DNA of 64,000 nucleotides from Helicobacter canis (GCF_008693005.1 NZ_VXKE01000023.1:1-64000), one strand, 5' to 3'. Positions 8,706-18,453 are shown, counted from the stretch's first letter. Notes: a model not told the origin generated them from the sequence alone. Numbers and translations are program-made.

Positions 8706-11252
8706 ATGAGCAAGACATTTGTAATACAAGATATGCCAAGCGCGTTGCAAGCACACAAACTCTCCAATGATGACTACAAGCAGATTCTAGCGATTTTAGG
8801 GCGAGAGCCAAATCTTGTAGAGCTAGGGATTTTCTCGGCGATGTGGAGTGAGCATTGCAGCTACAAGTCCAGCAAAATCTACCTAAAGGGCTTCCCCACA
8901 AGCGCGCCTTGGGTCATTCAAGGTCCGGGCGAAAATGCCGGCGTAATCGACATAGGCGGAGGCTATGCAGCAGTGTTTAAAGTCGAGTCCCACAACCACC
9001 CTAGCTTCATTGAGCCTTATGCTGGGGCGGCAACGGGTGTGGGCGGGATTATGCGCGATATTTTCACAATGGGCGCGCGTCCAGTGGCAAGCTTGGATTC
9101 TATCCGCTTTGGTGAGATTTGGCGAGATGATGAAGTGGGCAGAAAGCATAAATCCTTGCTCAAAGGCGTGGTAGCTGGGATTGGTGGCTATGGGAATTGT
9201 ATGGGCGTGCCAACTATTGGCGGGGAAACAAACTTTGAGCCCTGCTACAATGGCAATATTTTGGTCAATGCCTTTTGCCTAGGGATTGCCAAAGCGCAAG
9301 AGATTTTCTACGCCAAAGCGCAAGGCAATGGCAACCCGGTCTTATATGTAGGGAGTAAAACAGGACGCGATGGCTTGGGCGGGGCGGTGATGAGTAGCGA
9401 TTCTTTTAGCCAAGATTCTAAAAGCCTGCGCCCAACGGTGCAAGTAGGCGACCCATTTACAGAAAAGCTTTTGCTTGAAGCCTGCTTAGAGCTTTTTACA
9501 CAAGATTTAATCATCGGTATCCAAGATATGGGCGCAGCTGGGCTTACTAGCTCTAGCTTTGAGATGGCTGGGCGCAGTGGGAGCGGAATGCGACTCTACC
9601 TAGATAGAGTCCCTATGCGTGAAAGGGGTATGAACGCTTATGAGCTTATGCTAAGTGAGTCTCAAGAGAGGATGCTAATTTGTGCCAAAAAGGGAGCAGA
9701 GGAGCAAATCAAAGCGATTTTTGCGAAATGGGAGCTTGACTGCGAAGTGATTGGGGAAGTTACGCAAAGTGGCGATATGGAGCTATTTTGGGAGGAGCAA
9801 AAGGTAGCGCATATCCCCATTGCCCCCATCACAGAAAATGCCCCCATTCTTCATCTCCCCACCAAAGAGCCAAGCTATATACACACGCTCCGCAAGCTAA
9901 ACCCACTAGAATCCATACAGCACCACACAGCGCAACATAGCCTTACAGATATAGCGCGAGTGCTGCTAGGGAGTATTGATATTTGCGATAAAGAGTGGAT
10001 TTATAGTCAATATGACAGCAGCGTGCAGACAAACACGCTCATCGCCTCTGGGCAAGGAGAGGGCAGCGTGGTGCGCATAAAAGAAAATGGCGCAGCTCTT
10101 GGAGCGGCTATCCACGCGCCTGTGCGCTACTGCTATCTAAACCCAAGAGAAGGCAGCAAGATTGCCGTAGCGCGCGCAGGGAGAAAATGCGCCACAAGGG
10201 GCATAAAGCCGCTAGCGATAAGCGACTGCCTAAACTTTGGCAATCCAAACAACCCAGAAGTGATGTGGCAGTTTAAAGAGAGCTGCGAGGGCATTAAAGA
10301 GGCGTGTGAAATCCTGCAAACGCCTGTGGTAAGTGGCAATGTCTCGCTCTACAATCAAACAGATTCTACTGACATCTACCCCACCCCAACGATTGTAAGC
10401 GTAGGGCTAGCGAGCGATCCGCAATGGGTCATCGACTCTGCTTTCACAAAAGAAGGGAGCAAAATCGCCCTGCTAGGAGAAATAGGCGAGGACTTTGGGG
10501 GGAGTGTGCTAGAGAAGCTTGCACAAATGGGCGCATTTGGGGCGCATTTGGGGGGCGAGATTGTCCCAAGTGGCGACTCGCCCCAAATCGATCTAGCGCG
10601 TGAGAAGCGATTGTGGGATCTTTTGCTAAGTGGGATTACAAAAGGGCTTATCCTTAGTGCCAAAGAAGTGGGCGAAGGGGGATTGGGCATAGCTTTGGCA
10701 AAAATGTCTATCCTTAGCAGGCTAGGCTGCGCAGTGCAAATCGCTCTGCCAAAGCGCGAAATGCTCTTTAGCCAAACGCAAAGCTGTGTAGTGGTGGAAA
10801 CAAGCGATTTTGCGCAGCTGCAAGAGCTAGCAAAGCTACATAGCTTTCCTTGCGCGCTATTGGGGGAAGTAGGAGGGAATAGCATTAGCATACAAGTGAA
10901 AATAGATTCGGCTTTGGGTGAGCAATGCGGCAGTGTTGCGGATTTTGTGAAAGGCACGAACGCCAAGTTCGCTAACCTTCCCCAAAATCCGCAAAGCAAC
11001 CACAGCCCCACCGCAAAACCAGCGACAGCGGTGCAAGGCGAAGCCGAAGCAGGTTTCTTTAGAACTCCTAGAATCCTTGAGAAAGACAATCAAGCCGAGT
11101 GTAAAAAATCCGCCCAAACGCAAAAACTAGATTCTAGCACCGCTAGCTCAAATCAACAAGCAAGCAATCCCCAAGCAATCTACCTATCTATCCAAGAAGC
11201 AGGCGAGATATTTTTCCAAAGCTTTACAAAACACTTAGGCATAAATGCCTAG
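8706..11252 (+). CDS. purL: Phosphoribosylformylglycinamidine synthase PurL with inserted C-terminal block
   Basis: PurL uses ATP and ammonia from glutamine to convert FGAR to FGAM in de novo purine synthesis. The first ~730 residues have the small-PurL layout: [14 protein letters not shown], the SHNHPS motif, [28 protein letters not shown] and [14 protein letters not shown]. At 848 residues it is about 110 longer than usual. The excess lies between VKIDS and the normal-looking ending [16 protein letters not shown], i.e. residues ~733-825. The first ~110 bases of this block (10905-11016) are a copy of an interspersed hairpin element that lies between genes elsewhere in the window; the rest is low-complexity and includes LDSSTASS, the peptide form of the TAGATTCTAG motif. 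The block keeps the frame open, so the enzyme is probably functional with a disordered insert. Confidence 0.92.
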   Translation: MSKTFVIQDMPSALQAHKLSNDDYKQILAILGREPNLVELGIFSAMWSEHCSYKSSKIYLKGFPTSAPWVIQGPGENAGVIDIGGGYAAVFKVESHNHPSFIEPYAGAATGVGGIMRDIFTMGARPVASLDSIRFGEIWRDDEVGRKHKSLLKGVVAGIGGYGNCMGVPTIGGETNFEPCYNGNILVNAFCLGIAKAQEIFYAKAQGNGNPVLYVGSKTGRDGLGGAVMSSDSFSQDSKSLRPTVQVGDPFTEKLLLEACLELFTQDLIIGIQDMGAAGLTSSSFEMAGRSGSGMRLYLDRVPMRERGMNAYELMLSESQERMLICAKKGAEEQIKAIFAKWELDCEVIGEVTQSGDMELFWEEQKVAHIPIAPITENAPILHLPTKEPSYIHTLRKLNPLESIQHHTAQHSLTDIARVLLGSIDICDKEWIYSQYDSSVQTNTLIASGQGEGSVVRIKENGAALGAAIHAPVRYCYLNPREGSKIAVARAGRKCATRGIKPLAISDCLNFGNPNNPEVMWQFKESCEGIKEACEILQTPVVSGNVSLYNQTDSTDIYPTPTIVSVGLASDPQWVIDSAFTKEGSKIALLGEIGEDFGGSVLEKLAQMGAFGAHLGGEIVPSGDSPQIDLAREKRLWDLLLSGITKGLILSAKEVGEGGLGIALAKMSILSRLGCAVQIALPKREMLFSQTQSCVVVETSDFAQLQELAKLHSFPCALLGEVGGNSISIQVKIDSALGEQCGSVADFVKGTNAKFANLPQNPQSNHSPTAKPATAVQGEAEAGFFRTPRILEKDNQAECKKSAQTQKLDSSTASSNQQASNPQAIYLSIQEAGEIFFQSFTKHLGINA
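10905..11016 (+). repeat. Interspersed hairpin element, copy A, in frame inside purL
   Basis: The copy runs from GATTCGGCTTTGGG to CCACAGCCCCACCGCAA. Outer arms TTGCGGATTTTG (10936-10947) and CAAAATCCGCAA (10983-10994) pair perfectly over 12 bp. An inner stem CGAAC/GTTCG (10957-10961, 10967-10971) sits inside. Aligned by eye to copy B it is about 82% identical over ~115 bases, and the arm differences are compensated. Confidence 0.85.
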
Positions 11253-11279
11253 ATTCTAGCTAGCCTAGCTAGAATCTAG
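11249..11279. terminator. Bidirectional hairpin built from TAGATTCTAG pair
   Basis: Perfect 14-bp arms (11249-11262 and 11266-11279) flank a 3-base loop. The purL stop codon (11250-11252) is part of the left arm. The hairpin lies between the convergent purL and glycosyltransferase genes and is made of one copy of the abundant motif in each orientation. No long T-run follows, so terminator function is inferred. Confidence 0.6.
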
Positions 11280-11314
11280 TGCGCAAGCTTTTAGTGGCTA
11301 AAATTAAGGCAAGA

Positions 11315-12472
11315 CTATTGCAATGAGTCAAAAAGCTCTTCCCACTGCTGCAACACCGCGCTTTTAGAAAACTTCTCTTCCACGCATTGCTGCACTCTAG
11401 CCCCACACTCTTGGCGCAAGCTACTTGAGTGCATAAGCTCCTGCAATCGCATGGCATAAGCTTGCACATCATTGTCTTCTATCAAGTTTTTGATAGGCTC
11501 TATCACATCGCTAGGTCCGGTATTTACATCAAAGGCGATGAGGGCTAGCCCCATAGAGCCAGCTTCTAGTAGCACCATAGGCAGAGCTTCATAGTAGCTA
11601 CTCATCGCATATATGCTAGCTTTAGCGTATTCTTCATAGATTTTTGTAGTAAAGGGCTTTAGCGTGATACTAGATCCTAAGCCCTTTTGCGCGATTTTGG
11701 ATTCTAGCTCGCTCTTAAGCTCGCCATCGCCTACGATACAGAGCTTCCAGCTAGCAAACTCCCCACCACGCTGCACAATCTCCCAAATATCAACAAGGCG
11801 TAAAAAGCCCTTTTGATCGCCCTCTTCCATACGCCCCACACTTAGCACTACCTGCGCAGAGCTATCGCACTCCTTTTTGCCAGCAAACTCTGTGATGAAA
11901 TTTGGGATCACTTCCACACGCCTATAATGCCTACTCCAAAGACTATGCTGCTTACTTGATAGCACGACAATGCTATCAAATCGTCTTGCGCGCGCTCTTG
12001 GGCGAGAAAATGGCAGATGAAAGACTTTGATACTCTTTGGGAAACGACTAAATCTTAATAGGGGGGGGGGCAGATAGATATGGTCATTATCGATAAGGAA
12101 GTCAAAGTCTCTAGCAAGCTTGCAGATTTTATAGCTTAAAACTCGCTCAAAAACACTGCGGTAGTAGAGTTTGTAGAGCTTACTTGCTTGCGCTTTTTTG
12201 TGCATTGGCGCGCCGCTAAAGTCGTAGATATAATGCAGCCTAACCCTAGAATCTAGCTCATAAGGTAGCCTATCATACCGCTTAAAGCAGCTACAAACCC
12301 CAACTTCATAGCCCAGAATCTGCACAAAGGCATTGGCTAGATTTACTACTACGCGCTCTATGCCGCCTTTGCGCGTAATATCCCCTATGACAAGCAGGAT
12401 CTTGCGCGCAGCTTTGGGTCTTTGTTCGAGGCTTTGCTTGGAGCTTTGTAGGGTGGATTCTAGTGCGTTCAT
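11315..12472 (-). CDS. Glycosyltransferase, GT4 family, phase-variable (C10), ON
   Basis: The 385-residue protein has a short variable N-terminus and then KILLVIGDITRKGGIERVV, the GT4 acceptor-domain start; SVGRMEEGDQKGFLRLVDIW opens the donor domain, and YEALPMVLLEAGSMGLALIAFD holds the E-x7-E type donor site. The coding strand has ten C at 12061-12070, encoding PPP near residue 135. A slip would truncate the protein before the donor domain, so this is a clear on/off gene. The ATG at 12472 lies 6 bases after the argS stop with no obvious ribosome site, suggesting coupling to argS. LPS or another surface glycan is the likely product. Confidence 0.8.
   Translation of the reverse strand: MNALESTLQSSKQSLEQRPKAARKILLVIGDITRKGGIERVVVNLANAFVQILGYEVGVCSCFKRYDRLPYELDSRVRLHYIYDFSGAPMHKKAQASKLYKLYYRSVFERVLSYKICKLARDFDFLIDNDHIYLPPPLLRFSRFPKSIKVFHLPFSRPRARARRFDSIVVLSSKQHSLWSRHYRRVEVIPNFITEFAGKKECDSSAQVVLSVGRMEEGDQKGFLRLVDIWEIVQRGGEFASWKLCIVGDGELKSELESKIAQKGLGSSITLKPFTTKIYEEYAKASIYAMSSYYEALPMVLLEAGSMGLALIAFDVNTGPSDVIEPIKNLIEDNDVQAYAMRLQELMHSSSLRQECGARVQQCVEEKFSKSAVLQQWEELFDSLQ
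12061..12070 (-). repeat. Poly-C tract (C10 on the coding strand)
   Basis: Ten G on the plus strand, read as C10 in the GT4 gene, ON register. It lies early in the gene, so slippage should abolish function. Confidence 0.88.
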
Positions 12473-12478
12473 TGATGG

Positions 12479-14095
12479 CTACATTTGTGTCTTTGCCTCT
12501 ATGCCAAGCAGATCTAGGGCTTGAGTTAAGGCTAGACTTACCAGCATAGAAGCTTTGAGCAAGGGAGCTTGCAAAGTGGATTCTAGGATTTTGTGCGCGT
12601 TGTAGAATGCGTGGAAATCCCCGGCAAGGGATTTGGCATATTCGCAGACTTTCTGCAAGCTTTTCTCCTCCCACGCCATTTGCGCCACTCTTGGCAGCAG
12701 CAGAGCCTCAAACACCAGCCCCCTAGCCGCCACTAGAGCCGCACTAGAATCCAGCTTGCTAAAATCTTGGCTTGCAAAATCTGCCTGTAATATCGCGCTA
12801 GAATCTAAAGTGCTTTTTTTAAGCAAAGTGTGAATTCTAGCATTAGCATAGTTGATATAAAAGACAGGGTTGCTGGAGTCCTGCTTGCTTAGTGTCGCTA
12901 CATCAAACTCCAAATGCGTATCAGGCTTTTTAGAGAGAAAGACAAAGCGCAGCGCATCAGCTCCAATATCCGCTACAACATCGCGCATAAGGATAAAGTT
13001 CCCCGCGCGTTTGCTCATTTTGTAAGGCTTGCCATCTTTTAGCAAGCTTACCATTTGCGCTAGAAGCACTTGTAGCCTAGAAGAATCATAGCCCAAATAC
13101 TCGATACTCGCCTTTACTCTAGCGATATAGCCGTGGTGGTCAGCCCCCCAGATATTGATATAGCGGGCAAAATTCCGCGCAAACTTATCACTATGATAGA
13201 TTATATCCCCAGCCAAATATGTCGGCTCGCCATCTTCACGCACGATCACGCGGTCCTTCTCATCGCCCTTTGCGCTTGAAGCAAGCCAGAGCTTGCCCTC
13301 GCTCTCATACACGCCTTGATGAGCTTTAAGCTTATCTAGCGTGCTATCCCAGCGTGAAAACAGCGATTTCTCGCTCACATAGTTATCAAAGTGGATTCCA
13401 CAGGCTGCGAGATTGTCTTTAATCTCTTTTAGCATAAGCTCTTTACCAAAATCGCTTAAGGTGGGGATTTGCTCTTTTGTCATTATCTCTTGTCCAAAGC
13501 GCGCGATCGCAGACTTAGCAATATCGATGACATATTCACCCTTGTAGCACTCATCATCATACTCCACACTATCGCCTAGGATCTCCCTGCCTGCTAGGTA
13601 GATCGATCGCCCTAGCTTGCCAATCTGCGCCCCTGCGTCATTGACATAGTATTCACTGCTAATGCTATGCCCAAGATAGCTCCCAATCCTCTGCAAGCTA
13701 TCGCCCAGCACCGCCCCGCGCGCGTGCCCTATATGCAGGGGACCTGTGGGGTTTGCACTAACATACTCAAGCAAGATTGTCTCGCTTATGCCTAAAGGTG
13801 CGCTAGATTCTATATGCTTTTTGGTTAAGGCAGAGCTAGCAAACTGCTCTAGCAAAGAGTCTGCCAACGAGAGATTGATATAGCCCTTGACTTGAGCGAC
13901 TTTGGCAAAGGCACTATGTTTTTCTAGCTGCTTACATAAATCGCTAGCGATTGTCTCTGGGGGAAGCTTTTTGGCTTTAGCTAGCGTAAATGCCACCGGC
14001 GTGGCAAAATGCCCAAATTCTCTATTCTTTGGTCGCTCTAGCACAGCATCACAGCAAGCGACTTGGGAGATAATGGACTTGATATGCTCATACAT
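12479..14095 (-). CDS. argS: Arginyl-tRNA synthetase
   Basis: ArgS charges tRNA-Arg with arginine. The 538-residue protein has the N-terminal Add-1-like domain, the ANPTGPLHIGHARGAVLGD motif with the class I HIGH signature (about residues 114-132), a KMSKR signature near residue 358 and the C-terminal DALRV-type anticodon domain. It follows tatA by 21 bases on the same strand, as in H. pylori. The C-terminal part contains several TAGATTCTAG-type motifs that appear as LDSS peptides (for example STLDSSAI). Confidence 0.95.
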   Translation of the reverse strand: MYEHIKSIISQVACCDAVLERPKNREFGHFATPVAFTLAKAKKLPPETIASDLCKQLEKHSAFAKVAQVKGYINLSLADSLLEQFASSALTKKHIESSAPLGISETILLEYVSANPTGPLHIGHARGAVLGDSLQRIGSYLGHSISSEYYVNDAGAQIGKLGRSIYLAGREILGDSVEYDDECYKGEYVIDIAKSAIARFGQEIMTKEQIPTLSDFGKELMLKEIKDNLAACGIHFDNYVSEKSLFSRWDSTLDKLKAHQGVYESEGKLWLASSAKGDEKDRVIVREDGEPTYLAGDIIYHSDKFARNFARYINIWGADHHGYIARVKASIEYLGYDSSRLQVLLAQMVSLLKDGKPYKMSKRAGNFILMRDVVADIGADALRFVFLSKKPDTHLEFDVATLSKQDSSNPVFYINYANARIHTLLKKSTLDSSAILQADFASQDFSKLDSSAALVAARGLVFEALLLPRVAQMAWEEKSLQKVCEYAKSLAGDFHAFYNAHKILESTLQAPLLKASMLVSLALTQALDLLGIEAKTQM

Positions 14096-14116
14096 TGCAC
14101 TACCTTACAAGAGCGG

Positions 14117-14536
14117 TTATTTGGCGGATTTTGAAGATTTGGTGGCTTTGGTAGCCTTAGAATCTTTCGTGCTAGACTTCTTAGCCTTTGATTGAGCAGA
14201 CTTTTTAGAATCTGTGCTTTTGCTAGATTCTGTCTTGTTTGCCGAGCCCTTGGGGCGTCCGCGCTTTTTAGGGGTGGTGCTTACTTCAACACGCACCACT
14301 TGTGGCTGCTGGGCTTGCTCTAGGCTCGCTTGCTTTGGTGCTGGGCTGGCTAGGGGGGTAGCAGGACTACTACTAGAGTCTAGGCTTTCTTCTTCATCAT
14401 CGCGCACTGCCTTTTTAAAGCCCTTAATCCCTGTGCCAAGCCCTTTCAAAAGCTCAGGGATCTTTTTCCCCCCGCCAAATAGTAGCAACACCACGAGTAA
14501 AACAATCAGCCAATGCCACCAACTAAAACTTCCCAT
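14117..14536 (-). CDS. tatA: Twin-arginine translocase TatA with long basic tail
   Basis: Residues 1-45 are a typical TatA: one membrane helix ([21 protein letters not shown]) followed by the amphipathic helix with [10 protein letters not shown]. TatA forms the Sec-independent pore for folded, mostly redox, proteins. The total length is 139 residues, against ~80-90 for most TatA. The extra ~85 residues start with an acidic [12 protein letters not shown] stretch, then a Pro/Ala/Gln linker, then KKRGRPKGS (an AT-hook-like sequence) and a Lys/Ser/Ala/Thr-rich tail. The AT-hook likeness may be chance in a Lys-rich disordered tail. Order gmk-tatA-argS is as in H. pylori. Confidence 0.9.
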   Translation of the reverse strand: MGSFSWWHWLIVLLVVLLLFGGGKKIPELLKGLGTGIKGFKKAVRDDEEESLDSSSSPATPLASPAPKQASLEQAQQPQVVRVEVSTTPKKRGRPKGSANKTESSKSTDSKKSAQSKAKKSSTKDSKATKATKSSKSAK

Positions 14537-14636
14537 ACTTGCTCCTTACATAAAATGGCGGTATTCTAAAGTGTTTTTATTTAATTGTAAATTAGATTCT
14601 ACCTTACAACACTATTGCAGCACTGCCTACGCGCCA

Positions 14637-15287
14637 CTACTTCACATCTTCGCCGACATCTTGCCATAGCGATTGGTAAATACTAGGCTGCGGGATAAAC
14701 TCTAGCGAAGTAGCAATGCCAATAATCGCGCGCTTGGCACTTTGTATATCATCATTGACGATAAGATAATCAAAGTGCGAGAGCTGCTGCATTTCATTAT
14801 AGGCGTGTAGTAGGCGCAGCTCGATGTTTTGCGCAGAGTCTGTCTGCCTGCTCTCTAGTCTTTTGCGCAAGACTTCCTTGCTTCGTGTTGTGATAAAAAC
14901 TGAGCGCGCCAAATTTCCATAATGCTCTTTAATGCTCTGGTGGCCTTGCACATCGACATCAAATATCACAAGCTTGCCCTGCTCTAATGCTTGCGTGATA
15001 GGCGACAACGCCGTGCCATAGTAGTTATTATGCACCTGCGCCCACTCCAAAAACGCTCCTTGCTTAATGTCTGCGATAAACTGCTCTTGACTTACAAAGT
15101 GATAATCCACCCCATCACACTCGCCCTCTCGCGGAGCGCGCGTGGTTGTAGAGATAGAGAAGTAAATATCACTAAAATGCTCTTGCAAAATCTTACACAA
15201 AGTCGATTTACCTGAGCCTGAGGGACCAGATAGGATCAATATCCGCCCAAACAAAGCCCCTTGGGCAGCTTGCGGCGCACTCATCAT
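14637..15287 (-). CDS. gmk: Guanylate kinase
   Basis: Gmk phosphorylates GMP to GDP with ATP. The P-loop ILSGPSGSGKSTL (about residues 18-30), the TTRAPREGECDGVDYHFV GMP-binding segment and the GKLVIFDVDVQGHQSIK strand are all present, and 216 residues is close to the usual size. The start ATG overlaps the stop of the upstream acidic-protein gene (ATGA at 15284-15287), so the two are translationally coupled. Confidence 0.95.
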   Translation of the reverse strand: MMSAPQAAQGALFGRILILSGPSGSGKSTLCKILQEHFSDIYFSISTTTRAPREGECDGVDYHFVSQEQFIADIKQGAFLEWAQVHNNYYGTALSPITQALEQGKLVIFDVDVQGHQSIKEHYGNLARSVFITTRSKEVLRKRLESRQTDSAQNIELRLLHAYNEMQQLSHFDYLIVNDDIQSAKRAIIGIATSLEFIPQPSIYQSLWQDVGEDVK

Positions 15288-17836
15288 ATCTTATCCGAGA
15301 AGCTAATGTTGATTGAAATCTGCGCGCCATTGAGTAAGGAGCGGATCTCTTGGGCAGATTTGTTGGCTAGAAGCTCGCTAAATAGCTGGGCTTGAGTTTG
15401 GTTGGCCTGTGTGGTGCTGGGGCGATCATCTGCCTGAGCTTGGCTGCTTGGAGTATCTCCGCCATCGCTTGCAAATGGATCTAAATCGCCAAGTGCTTGC
15501 ATTTCATCACGCAAGGCATTGATAGCCTGCAAGCCCGTGCCAAACTCACCCAAATCCTGCAGCGCGCCTTGATCAGACATAGGCTCAGCTTCAAGCTCTT
15601 GCAAATCGTGCGCCACCATAGAATCTAAAGCTTCTTTAGATTCTGGCTCTTGGGCGAGATCTTGCCCATCTGCTTCTTGCTCTTCTGCTTCTTGTATAGA
15701 TTCTAGCTCGCTTGAGACTTCTAGCTCTTCTGGTGCTTGGCACTCTTGCTCTAGCGCGCTAGATTCTGGCTCTTCTGCTAAGTCTTCATCTGTGGTGGCA
15801 CTCTCTTCCAAATCTCCCAAATCTCCTGCCAAATCTTGCGCCAAATTCTCCTCTAAGCCATCTCCTAAGTCTTCTTCAAGCGCAACTTCTGCTTGAGCAC
15901 TCTCCTTAGATTCTAGCTCTTCATCACTAGAGTCTTGGCTGGATTCTTGCATAGATTCTATCTCTTGCTCTTGTGTGCTTTGAGTAGGATCTGCGGCTTC
16001 TTCTTTGGCTTCTTGGAGATCTCCCCCGCTCTCTTTCATCTCCATAGCTTCATCTTCTGCTACTTCTGCTATCTCTTCAAGCTCTTCCACGGCTTCTTGC
16101 TCTTGTGTAGATTCTAGCTGCTCACTAGCTGGCTCTTCTGGGGTCTCTAGCTCGCTAGGCTCTGCACTAGATTCTACATCTCCTGCTTCTATCTCTATAT
16201 CTGCTGTCTCTGTGCTTGTGCTAGATTCTACATCTGGGAGATCTTCGCCTAGTGCTTGGCAGATCTCACTCTCGCTAAGCTGCAAGTAGTCTTCGCCAGC
16301 GGATTCTGTGGCTTCCTGCGCGCTAGATTCTGGCTCCACCTGCGCCAAATCATCAAGCTCAATATCAGCAAACTCCTGTGTGCTAGACTCTAGCTCTTGG
16401 GCGAGATCTATCTCCGCCTCTGGCTCTTGTGTAGATTCTAGCGACTCTGCGGTGTCAGCAGCTGGCGCAGTTTCTTCAAGCAGATTTTTGACAAGTGTGA
16501 GCTCATCTTGCGGAAGCACTTCGCACTCAGCTTGCTCTTCAAGCGACTCTGCAGTGGCACTTTCTCCACCTTGCACACTCTCATCTAGCGCACTTGGCTC
16601 GCTACTATCAAGCTCCGGCTCCACATCGCTGGCTTGATCTTCCACCTGCTCCAAGGCAGCACCAGACTCCCCTAAATCCGCTTCCCCGAGCTCTACCCCA
16701 GATACTTCATCTTGCGCGCTGGATTCTAGCTCATCAAGTTCCATTACACTTGGCACTTCTTCTACCGCCTCTAGCTCCGCAATATCGCCCGCTTGATTAT
16801 CTGCTTGAGCTTGTGGATCGCTAGAATCTATCTCTTCTTGGATAGTCTCAAGCAGCTCATCTTGCGCTAGATCCTCTTCCAAATCCTGCGCACTCTCTGC
16901 CACATCTCCCACAACATCTCCTGCTAGCTCTTGCGCGCTTGGCTCTAAAGAAGTATCAAGGGCTATGTCAGTGTCGCTAGATTCTAGCAATTCTTCTGTC
17001 TGGGGTTCTCCTGCTGGCTCGCTAGAGCTATCAAGCTCCTGCTCCCCAAGCTCATCTAGGCTACTATCTGCAGCTGCCAAAGAGTCGGTAATTTCGGTAG
17101 ATTCTACGCTATCTCCTGCCTCATCTTCTTGCGCTGGCAGCTCCCCTGCACCGATAGCTTCTAAATCTTCCATATCGCTTTCTTCTAGGAAATTTATAGC
17201 ACTATCAAGCTCTTCTAAGCCACCTTGCTCTAGCGCGCTAGAATCTACATCTCCAAGGCTTTGATCAAGGCTTTCATCAACACTCTCTTGCGGCACTTGT
17301 TCTGGCTCACTCTCAGCACTTGGCGTGTCTGCAATGTCAGTCGATACGCTATCTGCTAGCGGTGGGATCGGCGACTCTGCGTCAAACTCCTGTGTAATAT
17401 CAAAATCCCCGAGCTTATCAAGCGCGCTCATATCAATGTCTGGCATTTTTGGACCATCATCGACTTGGGCGATCTCTTCTTGCGTAACTTCAGAAGCATT
17501 GTGCAAATCCTGCCCCACTTTTAGCAACTCTGCTTGCAAAATATCCAAAATCTCCGTGGGTAAAAATGGCTTTTTCACAATATGGGAAAACTCTTTAAGT
17601 GCCTTTGTCTTAGCATAAAGCAAGCAGCTTAGATAATCTTGCGCGATGGATTTTATGCGGTCCTTATCTGTGCCCAGCGCACCTTCATCAACGAATACAA
17701 AATGATCTTTTGTCAATGTGCTTACATCAAGATCATCTGTGCTTGCATAGCTTGTAAGCACAATCCCTGTTTTTTTGGCTGTGGCTTCAATGAGCTTCGC
17801 CACCATTGGATCTGTATTGATCAAAATGATTTTCAT
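15284..17836 (-). CDS. Poly-E-rich acidic protein with receiver-like N-terminus
   Basis: Residues 1-~110 look like a response-regulator receiver fold: an acidic N-terminal strand (KIILINTDP), an aspartate at the end of a hydrophobic strand (HFVFVDE) and a late KKPFLPTEIL resembling the KPF motif. Residues ~115-800 are extremely acidic and low in complexity, with many E/D-S-S, AQE and LEE units; many of the ESS/DSS units are written with TAGATTCTAG-type DNA. The last ~35 residues (LFSELLANKSAQEIRSLL...SINISFSDKI) again look folded. A poly-E-rich gene sits at the same place beside gmk and nucT in H. pylori; its function is not known to me. It is 850 residues and probably varies in length by recombination between its repeats. 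Confidence 0.75.
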   Translation of the reverse strand: MKIILINTDPMVAKLIEATAKKTGIVLTSYASTDDLDVSTLTKDHFVFVDEGALGTDKDRIKSIAQDYLSCLLYAKTKALKEFSHIVKKPFLPTEILDILQAELLKVGQDLHNASEVTQEEIAQVDDGPKMPDIDMSALDKLGDFDITQEFDAESPIPPLADSVSTDIADTPSAESEPEQVPQESVDESLDQSLGDVDSSALEQGGLEELDSAINFLEESDMEDLEAIGAGELPAQEDEAGDSVESTEITDSLAAADSSLDELGEQELDSSSEPAGEPQTEELLESSDTDIALDTSLEPSAQELAGDVVGDVAESAQDLEEDLAQDELLETIQEEIDSSDPQAQADNQAGDIAELEAVEEVPSVMELDELESSAQDEVSGVELGEADLGESGAALEQVEDQASDVEPELDSSEPSALDESVQGGESATAESLEEQAECEVLPQDELTLVKNLLEETAPAADTAESLESTQEPEAEIDLAQELESSTQEFADIELDDLAQVEPESSAQEATESAGEDYLQLSESEICQALGEDLPDVESSTSTETADIEIEAGDVESSAEPSELETPEEPASEQLESTQEQEAVEELEEIAEVAEDEAMEMKESGGDLQEAKEEAADPTQSTQEQEIESMQESSQDSSDEELESKESAQAEVALEEDLGDGLEENLAQDLAGDLGDLEESATTDEDLAEEPESSALEQECQAPEELEVSSELESIQEAEEQEADGQDLAQEPESKEALDSMVAHDLQELEAEPMSDQGALQDLGEFGTGLQAINALRDEMQALGDLDPFASDGGDTPSSQAQADDRPSTTQANQTQAQLFSELLANKSAQEIRSLLNGAQISINISFSDKI

Positions 17837-17901
17837 AAAGTTACCTAATTTGGAGTAGAATAGCGCGGATTATAGCATATTTTTTACCCAAAGGGCTTGT
17901 G

Positions 17902-18432
17902 ATGAGAAAAATCCTAGCATTGCTAATGGGCTCGTGGATCGTGGCGACACTCTGCCAAGCAAAAAGCGAGCTGTTTATGCTACCTTATGAGCAAGATAAA
18001 GCCTTTAAAAGTCTGCGCGACTCATTAAAACACGCGCAAAAAAGCATTGATATAGCCATTTATAGCTTCACCAACAGAGAGCTTGCCAAAGCCCTGCGCG
18101 ATAGTGCTAAAAGGGGCGTTAAAATTCACATTATCTTTGATGAAAGCAGCAAAAACGATGCACGCTCAATGATTGGTTACTTGGAGAAGTATAACAACAT
18201 CACCACCTGCTTACTCAAAGGAGAGAAATCCCCAAATGGCAACTACTATGGTATAATGCACCAAAAGCTTGCAATCATTGACAAACGCCTACTTTACATC
18301 GGCTCAGCAAATTGGAGTAAAAATGCATTTGAAAACAGCTATGAAACGCTATTTTACGATGATGACTCCTACCTTGTCGCCAAAGCTTCGCGCTACTATG
18401 CGGAGATGTTTAAGCTCTGCCGACCATTTTAG
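17902..18432 (+). CDS. nucT: Phospholipase D-family nuclease, exported (NucT-like)
   Basis: The protein has a signal peptide (residues 1-~21, ending CQAKS) and one PLD/HKD motif: HQKLAIIDKRLLYIGSANWS near residue 120. Single-HKD proteins of this type act as dimers and cut nucleic acids. The H. pylori homologue NucT, encoded at the same position, is a membrane-associated nuclease linked to use of external DNA. I chose the ATG at 17902 over the GTG three bases upstream because of spacing from AAAGGG. Gene is divergent from the acidic-protein gene and followed by cheR after 21 bases. Confidence 0.88.
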   Translation: MRKILALLMGSWIVATLCQAKSELFMLPYEQDKAFKSLRDSLKHAQKSIDIAIYSFTNRELAKALRDSAKRGVKIHIIFDESSKNDARSMIGYLEKYNNITTCLLKGEKSPNGNYYGIMHQKLAIIDKRLLYIGSANWSKNAFENSYETLFYDDDSYLVAKASRYYAEMFKLCRPF

Positions 18433-18453
18433 CCCAGTAGTCAAAGGATAATC

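Noticed and set aside
15935-17618. Plus-strand open frames of 60-109 codons opposite the acidic protein, rich in Ser.
   Set aside because: They are the antisense shadow of GAG/GAA/TCT-rich codons; no ribosome sites and no family likeness.
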